Source: Pseudomonas fluorescens
GTDB lineage: Bacteria > Pseudomonadota > Gammaproteobacteria > Pseudomonadales > Pseudomonadaceae
Assembly: GCF_902497875.1 (NCBI RefSeq)
Contig: NZ_CABVHY010000030.1
Span: 1-64,000, forward strand
DNA: 64,000 nt
Direction of reading: 5' to 3'
This document shows, piece by piece, positions 34,730 to 42,461 of this stretch. Within the stretch, counting starts at the first letter, position 1. Every line of letters begins with the position of its first letter. The notes beneath the pieces are model-generated. The model was not told the origin of the DNA. It worked only from the letters and a program-made list of their open reading frames with translations, and searched no databases. The position numbers and the translations under genes were made by a program.

Positions 34730-35641
34730 CTAGGATAAATGCAGCCCCGCATGGGCTGTCAGTGCATCGAGAAACCCGGCCATGGTGCTCTTTTGCTCCA
34801 GCCCCTGACGGGTGATGCAATGAAAGGCGGAACGATAAGCCAACCGCTGCGGCATGATCGATCGAAGCCTGCCGCGCTCGACCCAGCTCGCCGCGTAGTG
34901 GGTGGGCAGGTAACCGATGTAGGTGTCGGAAAATATCAGCAACGCAATGGCTTCCATGGAGAAGGCACTGACCGCGCTGGCGAACCTGAGCTCGCACGGT
35001 CGTTTGTTCTCTGCCACATAGCCTCTGTCGACATAGTCGGCCGCGCTTAACTCTTCAAAGCTCAGGTCCTGATCCGAGCGCAGGAAAAACGGATGACCAC
35101 TGCCGCAATACAGGTGCTGCTCTTCTTCGAACAGTGCCTGATAGTGGAGCCCGGACAAACGATGGTGGAACGCGCCGATGGCGGCCTGGATGCGCTCTTC
35201 GAGCACGGCCTGCTCCAGCTCATCGGGGCGCATGACATGCAAGTCGATATGGACGCCGGGCTGCGCAGCGCGTAGTTGGGCAATGGCCGCAGGTACGGGG
35301 CTGTGTTCAAGGGTGATCAGGCTGTCGACCGTGCCGATGTGCAACAACTCCCGGTGGCGTCCGCTGAGCACCGCCGTGCGCTGGCGGAAATGGCCGATAT
35401 TGGAGAACAGCTCTTGGGCCGCCGCGTAAGTTTCCTCGCCTTCTTCGGTCAGCTGGAAGCCGCTTTTCCCGCGCTTGCACAACGAGTAACCGAGCCTGAC
35501 CTCCAGGTCGCGCACTAGCACGCTGAGCCGCGACAAACTGGTGTTCAACGGAACCTGTGCGGCAGTGAAGCCTCCGGCATCCACGATCGAGCAGAAAATC
35601 CGCAGCATGCGCAGATCCACATCCGTCAAATTCACCAGCAT
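34730..35641 (-). CDS. LysR-family transcriptional regulator
   Basis: A 303-residue LysR protein with an N-terminal winged HTH (DVDLRMLRIFCSIVDAGGF, then VPLNTSLSRLSVLVRDLEVRLGY) and a periplasmic-binding-type effector domain. It is the last gene of a six-gene minus-strand operon with only 37 bp to the SDR upstream, which is unusual for LysR genes (more often divergent from targets). Probably the local regulator of the permease-ureohydrolase-deacetylase operon. Confidence 0.92.
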   Translation of the reverse strand: MLVNLTDVDLRMLRIFCSIVDAGGFTAAQVPLNTSLSRLSVLVRDLEVRLGYSLCKRGKSGFQLTEEGEETYAAAQELFSNIGHFRQRTAVLSGRHRELLHIGTVDSLITLEHSPVPAAIAQLRAAQPGVHIDLHVMRPDELEQAVLEERIQAAIGAFHHRLSGLHYQALFEEEQHLYCGSGHPFFLRSDQDLSFEELSAADYVDRGYVAENKRPCELRFASAVSAFSMEAIALLIFSDTYIGYLPTHYAASWVERGRLRSIMPQRLAYRSAFHCITRQGLEQKSTMAGFLDALTAHAGLHLS

Positions 35642-35678
35642 GCAGCCACCTCATTGTTTTTGCCGCCCCCGGCCGCAA

Positions 35679-36404
35679 TCAGCCGTTCATCACGCCGCCG
35701 CCATTGACGCCGAGTATCTGCCCGGTCATGAAACTGGCCTGCGCCGAGGCGAGGAACGCCACCGCCGCGGCTATTTCTTCTGCAGTTCCCAACCGCAGCA
35801 TCGGGTAACGTAACGCTTCCTGGCGAATATAAGACTCACCCAGGCGTTCGACCATCGGCGTCAATGTGCCGCCGGGGGCCACCCCGTTCACCCGTACGCC
35901 ATGGGCCGCCAACTCTCGCGCCAATGACTTGGTCAGTGCAATGATCCCGCCTTTGGCAGCCGAGTAATGGCAAAGATTAGCGCATCCAAGCTGCCCGAGG
36001 TCAGAGGCTATATTGACGATGGCGCCACTGCCCTGCCCTGTCATCAGGACCGCCGCCGGCTTACAGAACAGAAACGCGCCATAGAGATGAACACGGATCA
36101 TCCGATCCCAGGCCTCGAAACTGAGCTCGGTCAGCGGCGTCTCCTGCAAGAACCCCGCGTTGTTGACCAGCACATCCAGGCGTTCCAGCCCGGCAAATGC
36201 GCACTCTGCGGTCGCGGGGTCGGACACATCGCCCAGCGCAAGACGCACCTCCACGCCCCGCGCCTTCAGCTCATCGGCCAAGGCTAGCAGCGCTGCGCTT
36301 TGCTGCAGGTCGTTGAGCACCGCAAGACTGCCGCGCTCACCGAGCGCGCGCGCGACGGCGCGGCCGATACCCTGGGCAGCACCGGTTACCATATAGGTTT
36401 TCAT
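35679..36404 (-). CDS. SDR-family oxidoreductase (FabG-like)
   Basis: A 241-residue classical short-chain dehydrogenase. It shows the cofactor loop TGAAQGIG at residue 8, NNAG near residue 87, and the catalytic YSAAK near residue 145, ending in the typical GQILGVNGGGVM. NAD(P)-dependent oxidation or reduction of a hydroxyl; substrate unknown. Located 23 bp after the epimerase gene and 37 bp before the LysR gene in the same operon. Confidence 0.93.
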   Translation of the reverse strand: MKTYMVTGAAQGIGRAVARALGERGSLAVLNDLQQSAALLALADELKARGVEVRLALGDVSDPATAECAFAGLERLDVLVNNAGFLQETPLTELSFEAWDRMIRVHLYGAFLFCKPAAVLMTGQGSGAIVNIASDLGQLGCANLCHYSAAKGGIIALTKSLARELAAHGVRVNGVAPGGTLTPMVERLGESYIRQEALRYPMLRLGTAEEIAAAVAFLASAQASFMTGQILGVNGGGVMNG

Positions 36405-36427
36405 GAATGACCTCAGTCTTCAGACAA

Positions 36428-37351
36428 TCAGTAAGGATGCTGTTCCAGCCACTGCGCATACATGGCAATGCCTTCGTGCAGATCAAATCGGGGTTGGTAC
36501 CCCAGTTGTTCGCTTGCCGCGCAAATGTCGAAGCGCGCATTTTCATCCAGCACGTTCAACGTACCGGGACCGATGCTTAACCGGGCATGCGGATAGACCT
36601 TGCGCACCCGAGCCGCGACCGCCCGATAGCTGTCCTGCTCGCCGGCCGTCACATTGAACACCCGCTGGTGCAACCGCTCTTCCTGAACGGTGGCAGCCAG
36701 CAGACAAGCATGGGCGACGTCCACGACGTGCACGTACTGAAAGCGGTAATCGCCGCCCTCTTCCTCATGCCACGGCTCATTGTCGATCGCGCTTCTGAGC
36801 AGGCTCTTGAGGTAGCACTGCATGAACTGGCCAGGCCCATAGATCCAGCCCGGACGCAGGGAAACCACGCTGACCTGGTATAGGTCGCTGTAAACCTGGC
36901 CGAGCTTTTCGGTGAACACCTTGGTGCAGCCATACGGCGTGGTCGGTTCAAGAGGCGCGCGCTCATCGATCACCTCCAGTTCCCGGTTGGGTCCATAGGC
37001 GCATTCGGAACTGAGGTTGACCACCCGAGGGATACCACTGAGCCGGGCGCACTCAAACACATGGGTGGTGCCCAGTGCATTGGTCAACACCGTCTGCAGG
37101 GGAATACGCCGTGAGTCGACCGGGTGCGAGATCGCCGCGGTATGAACGATCGCGTCGACCGGACGGCCCCGGCAGCTCTCCAGCAAACTCGCCAGATCGG
37201 CAAGATCACCCTGTACGTAACGATAAGCAGCATGCTCGATGGCGCACACCTGGCTGCGATCGTAACCCACCACCTCGTTGCCTTGGGCCAAGAGCTGACG
37301 CACCACTTCCTGGCCAAGAAATCCGTTGGCCCCGGTTACCAGTATATTCAT
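36428..37351 (-). CDS. NAD-dependent epimerase/dehydratase (extended SDR)
   Basis: A 307-residue extended SDR. TGANGFLGQEVV opens the protein, HTAAISHPVDS gives the conserved binding region, and the catalytic YGCTK lies near residue 140 after SSECAYGP. Members act on nucleotide sugars or other multi-hydroxyl substrates. It is 9 bp after the deacetylase gene. The neighbourhood is not a classical sugar-nucleotide cluster, so it may act on a small catabolic intermediate. Confidence 0.9.
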   Translation of the reverse strand: MNILVTGANGFLGQEVVRQLLAQGNEVVGYDRSQVCAIEHAAYRYVQGDLADLASLLESCRGRPVDAIVHTAAISHPVDSRRIPLQTVLTNALGTTHVFECARLSGIPRVVNLSSECAYGPNRELEVIDERAPLEPTTPYGCTKVFTEKLGQVYSDLYQVSVVSLRPGWIYGPGQFMQCYLKSLLRSAIDNEPWHEEEGGDYRFQYVHVVDVAHACLLAATVQEERLHQRVFNVTAGEQDSYRAVAARVRKVYPHARLSIGPGTLNVLDENARFDICAASEQLGYQPRFDLHEGIAMYAQWLEQHPY

Positions 37352-37360
37352 GACCCGTCC

Positions 37361-38191
37361 TCAATAAGGATGCAGCGGCAGTGTCAGATCGCCCGCCTGC
37401 CAGCGTGAGTAGACCTCTTCAGGCGTGCAGATCCAGACATCGTCATAGCGTTGAATCTGTTGGATCAGCCGCTCAAGCATGGCGATGCGTGAGGCGCGGC
37501 CAATCAATTGCGGGTGCATGGTCAGGATGAAATGGCTACCGTAGTGGCGCATTCCTTCCAACTCCGCCAACCAGAGTCGATAGACCTTTTCCGGGTCTTC
37601 GATAACACTGCCCACCGCAGGCTCTGCCGAATAGGCGAACTGCTCCCAATCGTCCAACAACCAACTGACGGGCAACTCCAGCAGGCTCTGCTCGGCGCTA
37701 CCGACACGGTATGGCCGGTCATCGCCCATCAGGCTGCTGTCACTGTGAAAGCCCAGGGCGAGGAGCGATTCAACGACATCCGGGGTCAGCTCCCACAGCG
37801 GCGCACGGTAGTCGGTGACCGGACGATCGATGGTGGCTTCGAGCAGCGCCTTGGAGTCTTTGAGAATCTGCAGGTTCTGCTCGGGCGTCTGCTCATCGAC
37901 ACGCTCATGGAAGTAACCGTGGCAGCCAATCCCGTGCCCGGCAGCGGCAATGCTGCGTACCACCTCGGGGTCGATCTCGGCCACCCGGGCGGGAATATAG
38001 AATTGCGCCCGAATACCGTAGCGGGCCAGCAACTCCAATAGGCGCGGCACTCCGACACGGCGGCCGTAGGCCCCCATCGACAGCAGGGAGAGCCGGCGCC
38101 CGGAGAGGCTTGATGGCTCCCAGGCGCTTTCGGCATCCAGGTCAAAACTCAAGGTAACGGCAAAGCGTTTGTTCTCAGGCCAGGCAGTCAT
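37361..38191 (-). CDS. Polysaccharide-deacetylase-family protein (NodB/PuuE-like)
   Basis: A 276-residue NodB-homology protein. Metal residues are the Asp pair in LSFDLDAESA and the H-x4-H of HGYFHERVDE. No signal peptide is present, so it acts in the cytosol. That is unlike cell-wall deacetylases and like the PuuE-type allantoinases and related amidohydrolases. Start 38191 with SD AAGGAG is preferred over an upstream in-frame start. Neighbours are a ureohydrolase 14 bp upstream and an amino-acid permease, which favour a C-N-hydrolysing catabolic role over polysaccharide work. Confidence 0.88.
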   Translation of the reverse strand: MTAWPENKRFAVTLSFDLDAESAWEPSSLSGRRLSLLSMGAYGRRVGVPRLLELLARYGIRAQFYIPARVAEIDPEVVRSIAAAGHGIGCHGYFHERVDEQTPEQNLQILKDSKALLEATIDRPVTDYRAPLWELTPDVVESLLALGFHSDSSLMGDDRPYRVGSAEQSLLELPVSWLLDDWEQFAYSAEPAVGSVIEDPEKVYRLWLAELEGMRHYGSHFILTMHPQLIGRASRIAMLERLIQQIQRYDDVWICTPEEVYSRWQAGDLTLPLHPY

Positions 38192-38205
38192 CAATTGAAC
38201 TCCTT

Positions 38206-39162
38206 CTACGAGCGGCGCTTGATCGAATCGGCGAGGATGCACAACAACTCGAACATCATGGTGGCGCCCACCAGCGCCGTGGCCCCGCCCACATCAAAAG
38301 GCGGCGAAACCTCAACCACATCGGCGCCGACCAGGTTCAGGCCCTGCAGGCCCCGGATCAGTTGCTGCGCCTGCAGCGTGGTGATGCCGCCGATCTCGGG
38401 CGTGCCAGTCCCCGGGGCAAACGCCGGGTCCAGGACATCGACATCGAAGGTGACATAGGTCGGCTCGTCGCCCACGATACGACGTGCCTCGGCAATGGTC
38501 GCCGCGACGCCGATGTCGGCGAACTCCTCCATATGGATCACGCGGATACCGCAGTCCTTGGCGAAGTCTTCGTCGTCCGCCGAATAGATCGAACCGCGAA
38601 TACCAATCTGTACCGTGCGCTTAGGGTCCAGCAGCCCCTCCTCGATCGCACGGCGAAAGGGCGTGCCATGGGTGTAGGGGTTGTCGCCGAAGTAACGGTC
38701 ATTCGTGTCGGAGTGGGCATCGAAATGGACCATGCCGATGGGCCGGTCCCGGGCGATGGCGCGAAAGATCGGCAGTGTCACCAGATGATCGCCACCGACC
38801 GACAAAGGCACCGTACCCACTTCATGGATCTGCCGATAGAAGCCTTCGATGCGCTTGAGCGAGTCGAGCAGATCAATCGGGTTGACCGGTGCGTCGCCCA
38901 AGTCGCCAACCCGCACCAGGTCATAAGGCGCGATATGGCTGACGTGGTGAACCTTGCGCATCATGCTCGACTGGTTGCGCACCTCCCGCGGACCATGCCG
39001 GGCGCCTGCGCGGTTGGTCGTGCCGCCGTCCCAGGGCACGCCTAGCAAGGCAATTTGCACCTGCGCCGGATCGGTGAAAATGGGCAGACGCATAAAGCTC
39101 GGTATGCCTGCAAAACGGGGTATGACGGCGGCATCCAGAGGTTGCGGGAAATCATTGGCCAT
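38206..39162 (-). CDS. Agmatinase/ureohydrolase-family enzyme
   Basis: A 318-residue Mn2+-dependent ureohydrolase. The binuclear metal motifs are all present: GGDHLVTLP near residue 125, FDAHSDTND near residue 150, and TFDVDVLDPAFAPGTGTPE near residue 235. Enzymes of this family cleave guanidino groups to urea (agmatine, guanidinobutyrate, guanidinopropionate) or related amidino bonds. The ATG at 39162 has SD AGGAG. With the APC permease upstream it likely starts catabolism of an imported guanidino compound; which one is not evident. Confidence 0.9.
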   Translation of the reverse strand: MANDFPQPLDAAVIPRFAGIPSFMRLPIFTDPAQVQIALLGVPWDGGTTNRAGARHGPREVRNQSSMMRKVHHVSHIAPYDLVRVGDLGDAPVNPIDLLDSLKRIEGFYRQIHEVGTVPLSVGGDHLVTLPIFRAIARDRPIGMVHFDAHSDTNDRYFGDNPYTHGTPFRRAIEEGLLDPKRTVQIGIRGSIYSADDEDFAKDCGIRVIHMEEFADIGVAATIAEARRIVGDEPTYVTFDVDVLDPAFAPGTGTPEIGGITTLQAQQLIRGLQGLNLVGADVVEVSPPFDVGGATALVGATMMFELLCILADSIKRRS

Positions 39163-39224
39163 CAAGATTTACTCCTGGCTATTAGCAGATGAACTGATGA
39201 TAAGAAGGGATTTCAGGCCAGCAT

Positions 39225-40649
39225 TCAGGCCTTCGTCGGCATCGCGCCGACACCACTACGGCGGCGTTTACCCGCGAGTACGATCAGCGCGCCGCTGACC
39301 AGCGACAGCCCACCGAGGTACCAGGCGGTGTAGAGATCCTCCGGGGAGACCGGATTGGCGCCTGCGGTGTAACCGATGTAGGCGAGCACGCAGAGCGCCA
39401 GCAATGCCGGGATCGACAGCAGTGTTGCGGTGAGCGCCTTGTGTTGCTTCCAGGTCATGACCATGAACGCCGCCAGCGCCGAGATGTAGGACATCACCAG
39501 GGTGATAGTGACCACGTCGTAATACCAAACGATCTTGTCCAGGGGTTTCCACCAGAGCAAGGCGATACCGGCGAGTGACACCAGGCCCAGGGTGAACCAG
39601 GGCGCCTTGAAGCGGTTGACGGCGCGGAAGGCGGCCGGGAGATGCCCCTCTTCACTCATCCGATACAGCGTGCGCGCCGATGAGTTGGAGGAAATCTGCA
39701 GGCCGGCGCAAGCCGAGGTAATCACCACGAACAGCGCCAGCCAGGCCATGGCCGGTGGCAGGTAGACATTCGCGACAGCGGCGATAGGCCCGCCATTGCC
39801 GTTTTCCACGATTGCCGCCAGCTGCTCCACTGGAACCGCGTATTGCCAGCCGATGGCGGCCAGGCTGTAAATGACGAATGCCGACGTCAGAACAATCAAC
39901 AGCGAACGCTGCACGGTACGAACCGGCACGCGCGCCTCTTCTATATAGTTGATGGCTGAATCGAAGTTCGCCAGCATCCACACGCCAAACAGCACGCCCG
40001 GGCCAATCGCGGCAAGACCACCGGCGCCTTGCAGGGAATACATCTCGGTAAACGACAGGTTCTCGACCTGGGGATCGATCAACCCCATGAAACCCAGCCC
40101 TGCCACCACGGCAATTTCGAAGATCAGAAAGGTGCTGGCGAGCTTCGCGGTCACCCCAACCCCGCGCACCGACACCGCAAAGAAGGTCACGATCAACAAG
40201 GTGCCGATGATTTTCGCGTTGAGCTCGCCACCGAGCGAAGGTATCAGCGCCTGGATGTACTCAGTGCCGATCAACGCACACATGGGCGTTACCGCGATGC
40301 AGGCAACGGCATAGGTCCAGCCCAGGATGCAGCCGATATCCGGATGCAGGAAACGCGAGCAAAAGGTGAAGATGCCCCCCGCCGACGGTGCCTGGCGCGT
40401 AAGCGAAACCATGCACACGGCCAGCACCAGCATGGGGAAAAAGAACGCAATCAAGATGGCCAGGGGCGCCTGATGGCCGGAAATCGAATAGAGAATCGAC
40501 ATCGACGAAGCCGCTACCCAAGCCGGTGCATTGAACCCCAACGCAGAAAAACTGATGTCCTTGGTGTTGAGCTTTCCTTTATTGAGCGCGGTGTCGATCT
40601 CGCTGATCGTACCGTGCCGGTCGTAACCCAATAGTTCGTAGACTTTCAT
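39225..40649 (-). CDS. APC-family amino acid/polyamine permease
   Basis: A 474-residue permease with about 12 membrane helices; helix 3-4 region reads SLTRQAPSAGGIFTFCSRF, a typical APC pattern. It imports amino acids, polyamines or guanidino compounds by cation symport or exchange. It is the first gene of the operon (62 bp to the ureohydrolase), with a weak SD CTGGGAAAA, and so probably supplies the substrate for that enzyme. Confidence 0.9.
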   Translation of the reverse strand: MKVYELLGYDRHGTISEIDTALNKGKLNTKDISFSALGFNAPAWVAASSMSILYSISGHQAPLAILIAFFFPMLVLAVCMVSLTRQAPSAGGIFTFCSRFLHPDIGCILGWTYAVACIAVTPMCALIGTEYIQALIPSLGGELNAKIIGTLLIVTFFAVSVRGVGVTAKLASTFLIFEIAVVAGLGFMGLIDPQVENLSFTEMYSLQGAGGLAAIGPGVLFGVWMLANFDSAINYIEEARVPVRTVQRSLLIVLTSAFVIYSLAAIGWQYAVPVEQLAAIVENGNGGPIAAVANVYLPPAMAWLALFVVITSACAGLQISSNSSARTLYRMSEEGHLPAAFRAVNRFKAPWFTLGLVSLAGIALLWWKPLDKIVWYYDVVTITLVMSYISALAAFMVMTWKQHKALTATLLSIPALLALCVLAYIGYTAGANPVSPEDLYTAWYLGGLSLVSGALIVLAGKRRRSGVGAMPTKA

Positions 40650-40979
40650 GATTTTTCCCAGGCTCGTTTTTTATTGGCAGGTAGCGAAAACGCTTCTTGT
40701 AGGACAGAGCTCTTGAGCAACACCCGGTGTTTTCCGGGCGTTAACGTGAATCGAAGGTAGGGGACTGGCTGCGCGGCAACAATTACCAAAGACGAAAGCT
40801 GACTTGCGCAAAAGCGCAAACGTTGAATTTCCAGGTTTTTCATGGACGCAGTCGAATGGCCGATCAACGATCATCAGCGACCCCCAGTTAACATCTGGAA
40901 ACAGCCGATTGATTGCCAAGCCGTGAATCATCTGCTTGCATGCCCGCCTTGGTCAGCATGCACGTCAAGGAGACAATCG
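40650..40979. promoter_or_regulatory. Divergent promoter region with two perfect palindromes
   Basis: 330 bp between the permease operon and the divergent SDR. It holds AACACC-C-GGTGTT at 40719-40731 and TTGCGC-AAAA-GCGCAA at 40804-40819. Both are candidate regulator sites (LysR or an outside repressor). No gene seen in the gap. Confidence 0.45.
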
Positions 40980-41699
40980 ATGAAAACCATGGTGGTAGGC
41001 GCAAGCAAAGGTTTGGGCAGAGCCTTGATCGAGGGACTGGGTGAGGCCGGGGACACGCTGATTGGTGTCTCCCGCACCCACCCCGGAAACCTGATACAAA
41101 AGGCCGGTGTTCATGTGCGGTGGGTAGAAGCCAACCTTGCTGAACCCGCAAAGGCTGCGCAGATCATCGAACAGGCTGTGGTAGAGGGCGGGCTTGATAC
41201 GCTGATCTACAACCTGGGAATATGGGAAGAGTTTGCCTTTGATCCGGTATACGACTTTCTGGCTGACCACGACGACCAACTGCAGGCCATCGTCAACTGC
41301 AACATCACCTCGACCATTTTGCTGATTAAACGATTGCTTCCCGTGCTGCTGAAAAGCGCTAACCCAAGGATCATCCTGACCGGATCGACTTCAGGCTTGC
41401 CACGCAGTGGACGGCCGGAAGTAGCCTTCAGTGCCTCCAAGTTCGCCCTGCGTGGTATCGCCGACGCTCTGCGCGAGGGATACCGGGATCAGCGCCTGGG
41501 GGTGACCTGCCTGAACCTCGGCTATCTGAATACCGAGGATGCTCTGAGCACGTCGCGAGCGCTTGCCGAGCAGAGAGGCGAAGGCCATCTGATCCCCGTG
41601 CATGACGTCGTACACGTCGTACGCATGGCCTTGAGTCTGTCTTCGGCAAGCTTCGTCAAGGAACTCACCTTGCCTGCGATATTGGATGAGCGCTTCTGA
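40980..41699 (+). CDS. SDR-family protein with altered active site
   Basis: A 239-residue short-chain dehydrogenase-like protein with the cofactor loop GASKGLG near residue 7 and a Ser-rich strand LTGSTSG near residue 134. The catalytic motif Y-x3-K is F-S-A-S-K at residues 150-154 (codon TTC at 41427), and the usual NNAG is NLG. The loss of Tyr suggests a non-oxidoreductase role or a relaxed mechanism. SD AAGGAGACAATCG before the ATG. Divergent from the permease operon across palindromes. Confidence 0.88.
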   Translation: MKTMVVGASKGLGRALIEGLGEAGDTLIGVSRTHPGNLIQKAGVHVRWVEANLAEPAKAAQIIEQAVVEGGLDTLIYNLGIWEEFAFDPVYDFLADHDDQLQAIVNCNITSTILLIKRLLPVLLKSANPRIILTGSTSGLPRSGRPEVAFSASKFALRGIADALREGYRDQRLGVTCLNLGYLNTEDALSTSRALAEQRGEGHLIPVHDVVHVVRMALSLSSASFVKELTLPAILDERF

Positions 41700-41701
41700 T
41701 C

Positions 41702-41723
41702 GGGCCGCAATAATCGGCCCCGA
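41702..41723. terminator. Candidate hairpin after SDR gene
   Basis: GGGCCG / CGGCCC stem with a 7-nt AT-rich loop just downstream of the SDR stop. No long T-run, so a moderate call only. Confidence 0.35.
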
Positions 41724-41894
41724 ACTCCATTCTTCAAGCAGTAGGCTGTCTCCAGAGAAAACCACGCTGATCGTCGCGATGTCCTGATGTTGAACGGAGC
41801 CAGCCGATTCCGGGTGCTACGCTTTAATATCTTCAAATAGAGTCGACGCGATGCCCACCGAAAACTCACTCCCCCGACGGTCGAGGGTGCAGCC

Positions 41895-42335
41895 ATGAAG
41901 CTCATCCTGATGGGTGGCATCACCGTGGCGATTGTCAGCGCGATGACGTATGTATTAATCCAGTGGGGAGCCGCCGAGAATCAGAAACAGGACGCTCTGT
42001 GTGGAGAAGCCAAGCAGTCCCTCAAAGGCGTGGAAATTCGAGCCCGGGCGTTGGCTGCCGGGTTGTCTTTAGAGGCGTACGCCGAGGATGAGGAAGCCAA
42101 AGTGGCCGCTCTGATCAATGCGCTCGACGCCGCTACTAATGAAGCGGAGGTTAACGCTGTAATAGAGGCTCACGCTGCCGCCATAGAGGCACAGGCTGGT
42201 GCTATTGACGCTGAGGTCGACACTCGAGGCGATCAGATATTCCTCGAACAGCGACTGATGAAACAGCGGATACCTGTCGATGTTAAACAGGAACTCCAAC
42301 GTGCCGCGAAGGCAGTAAGTGTTGCTTGTGGTTAG
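41895..42335 (+). CDS. Hypothetical membrane-anchored helical protein
   Basis: A 146-residue protein with a hydrophobic N-terminal segment (LILMGGITVAIVSAMTYVL) and a long Ala/Glu-rich helical body that would form a coiled coil. Two cysteines (DALCGEAK and the near-terminal ACG) could form a disulfide if periplasmic. I recognise no family. It probably sits in the inner membrane with its body in the periplasm. Function unknown; it stands alone between SDR and a secreted protein. Confidence 0.6.
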   Translation: MKLILMGGITVAIVSAMTYVLIQWGAAENQKQDALCGEAKQSLKGVEIRARALAAGLSLEAYAEDEEAKVAALINALDAATNEAEVNAVIEAHAAAIEAQAGAIDAEVDTRGDQIFLEQRLMKQRIPVDVKQELQRAAKAVSVACG

Positions 42336-42461
42336 CGTTCAACGATGACAAGCCGCTCTCCCCGGCCTCACCGATCGGCGCATAAGCCATGACGATTGAG
42401 ACAACCTGGACATCTCCTTGATGAGCAGTCGTGGCAAATCAGCAGTAAAAGCAAAGCGCTG

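Noticed and set aside
34515..34733. 72-codon plus-strand ORF upstream of hyuA
   Set aside because: No SD; it occupies a regulatory region and overlaps the LysR 3' end.
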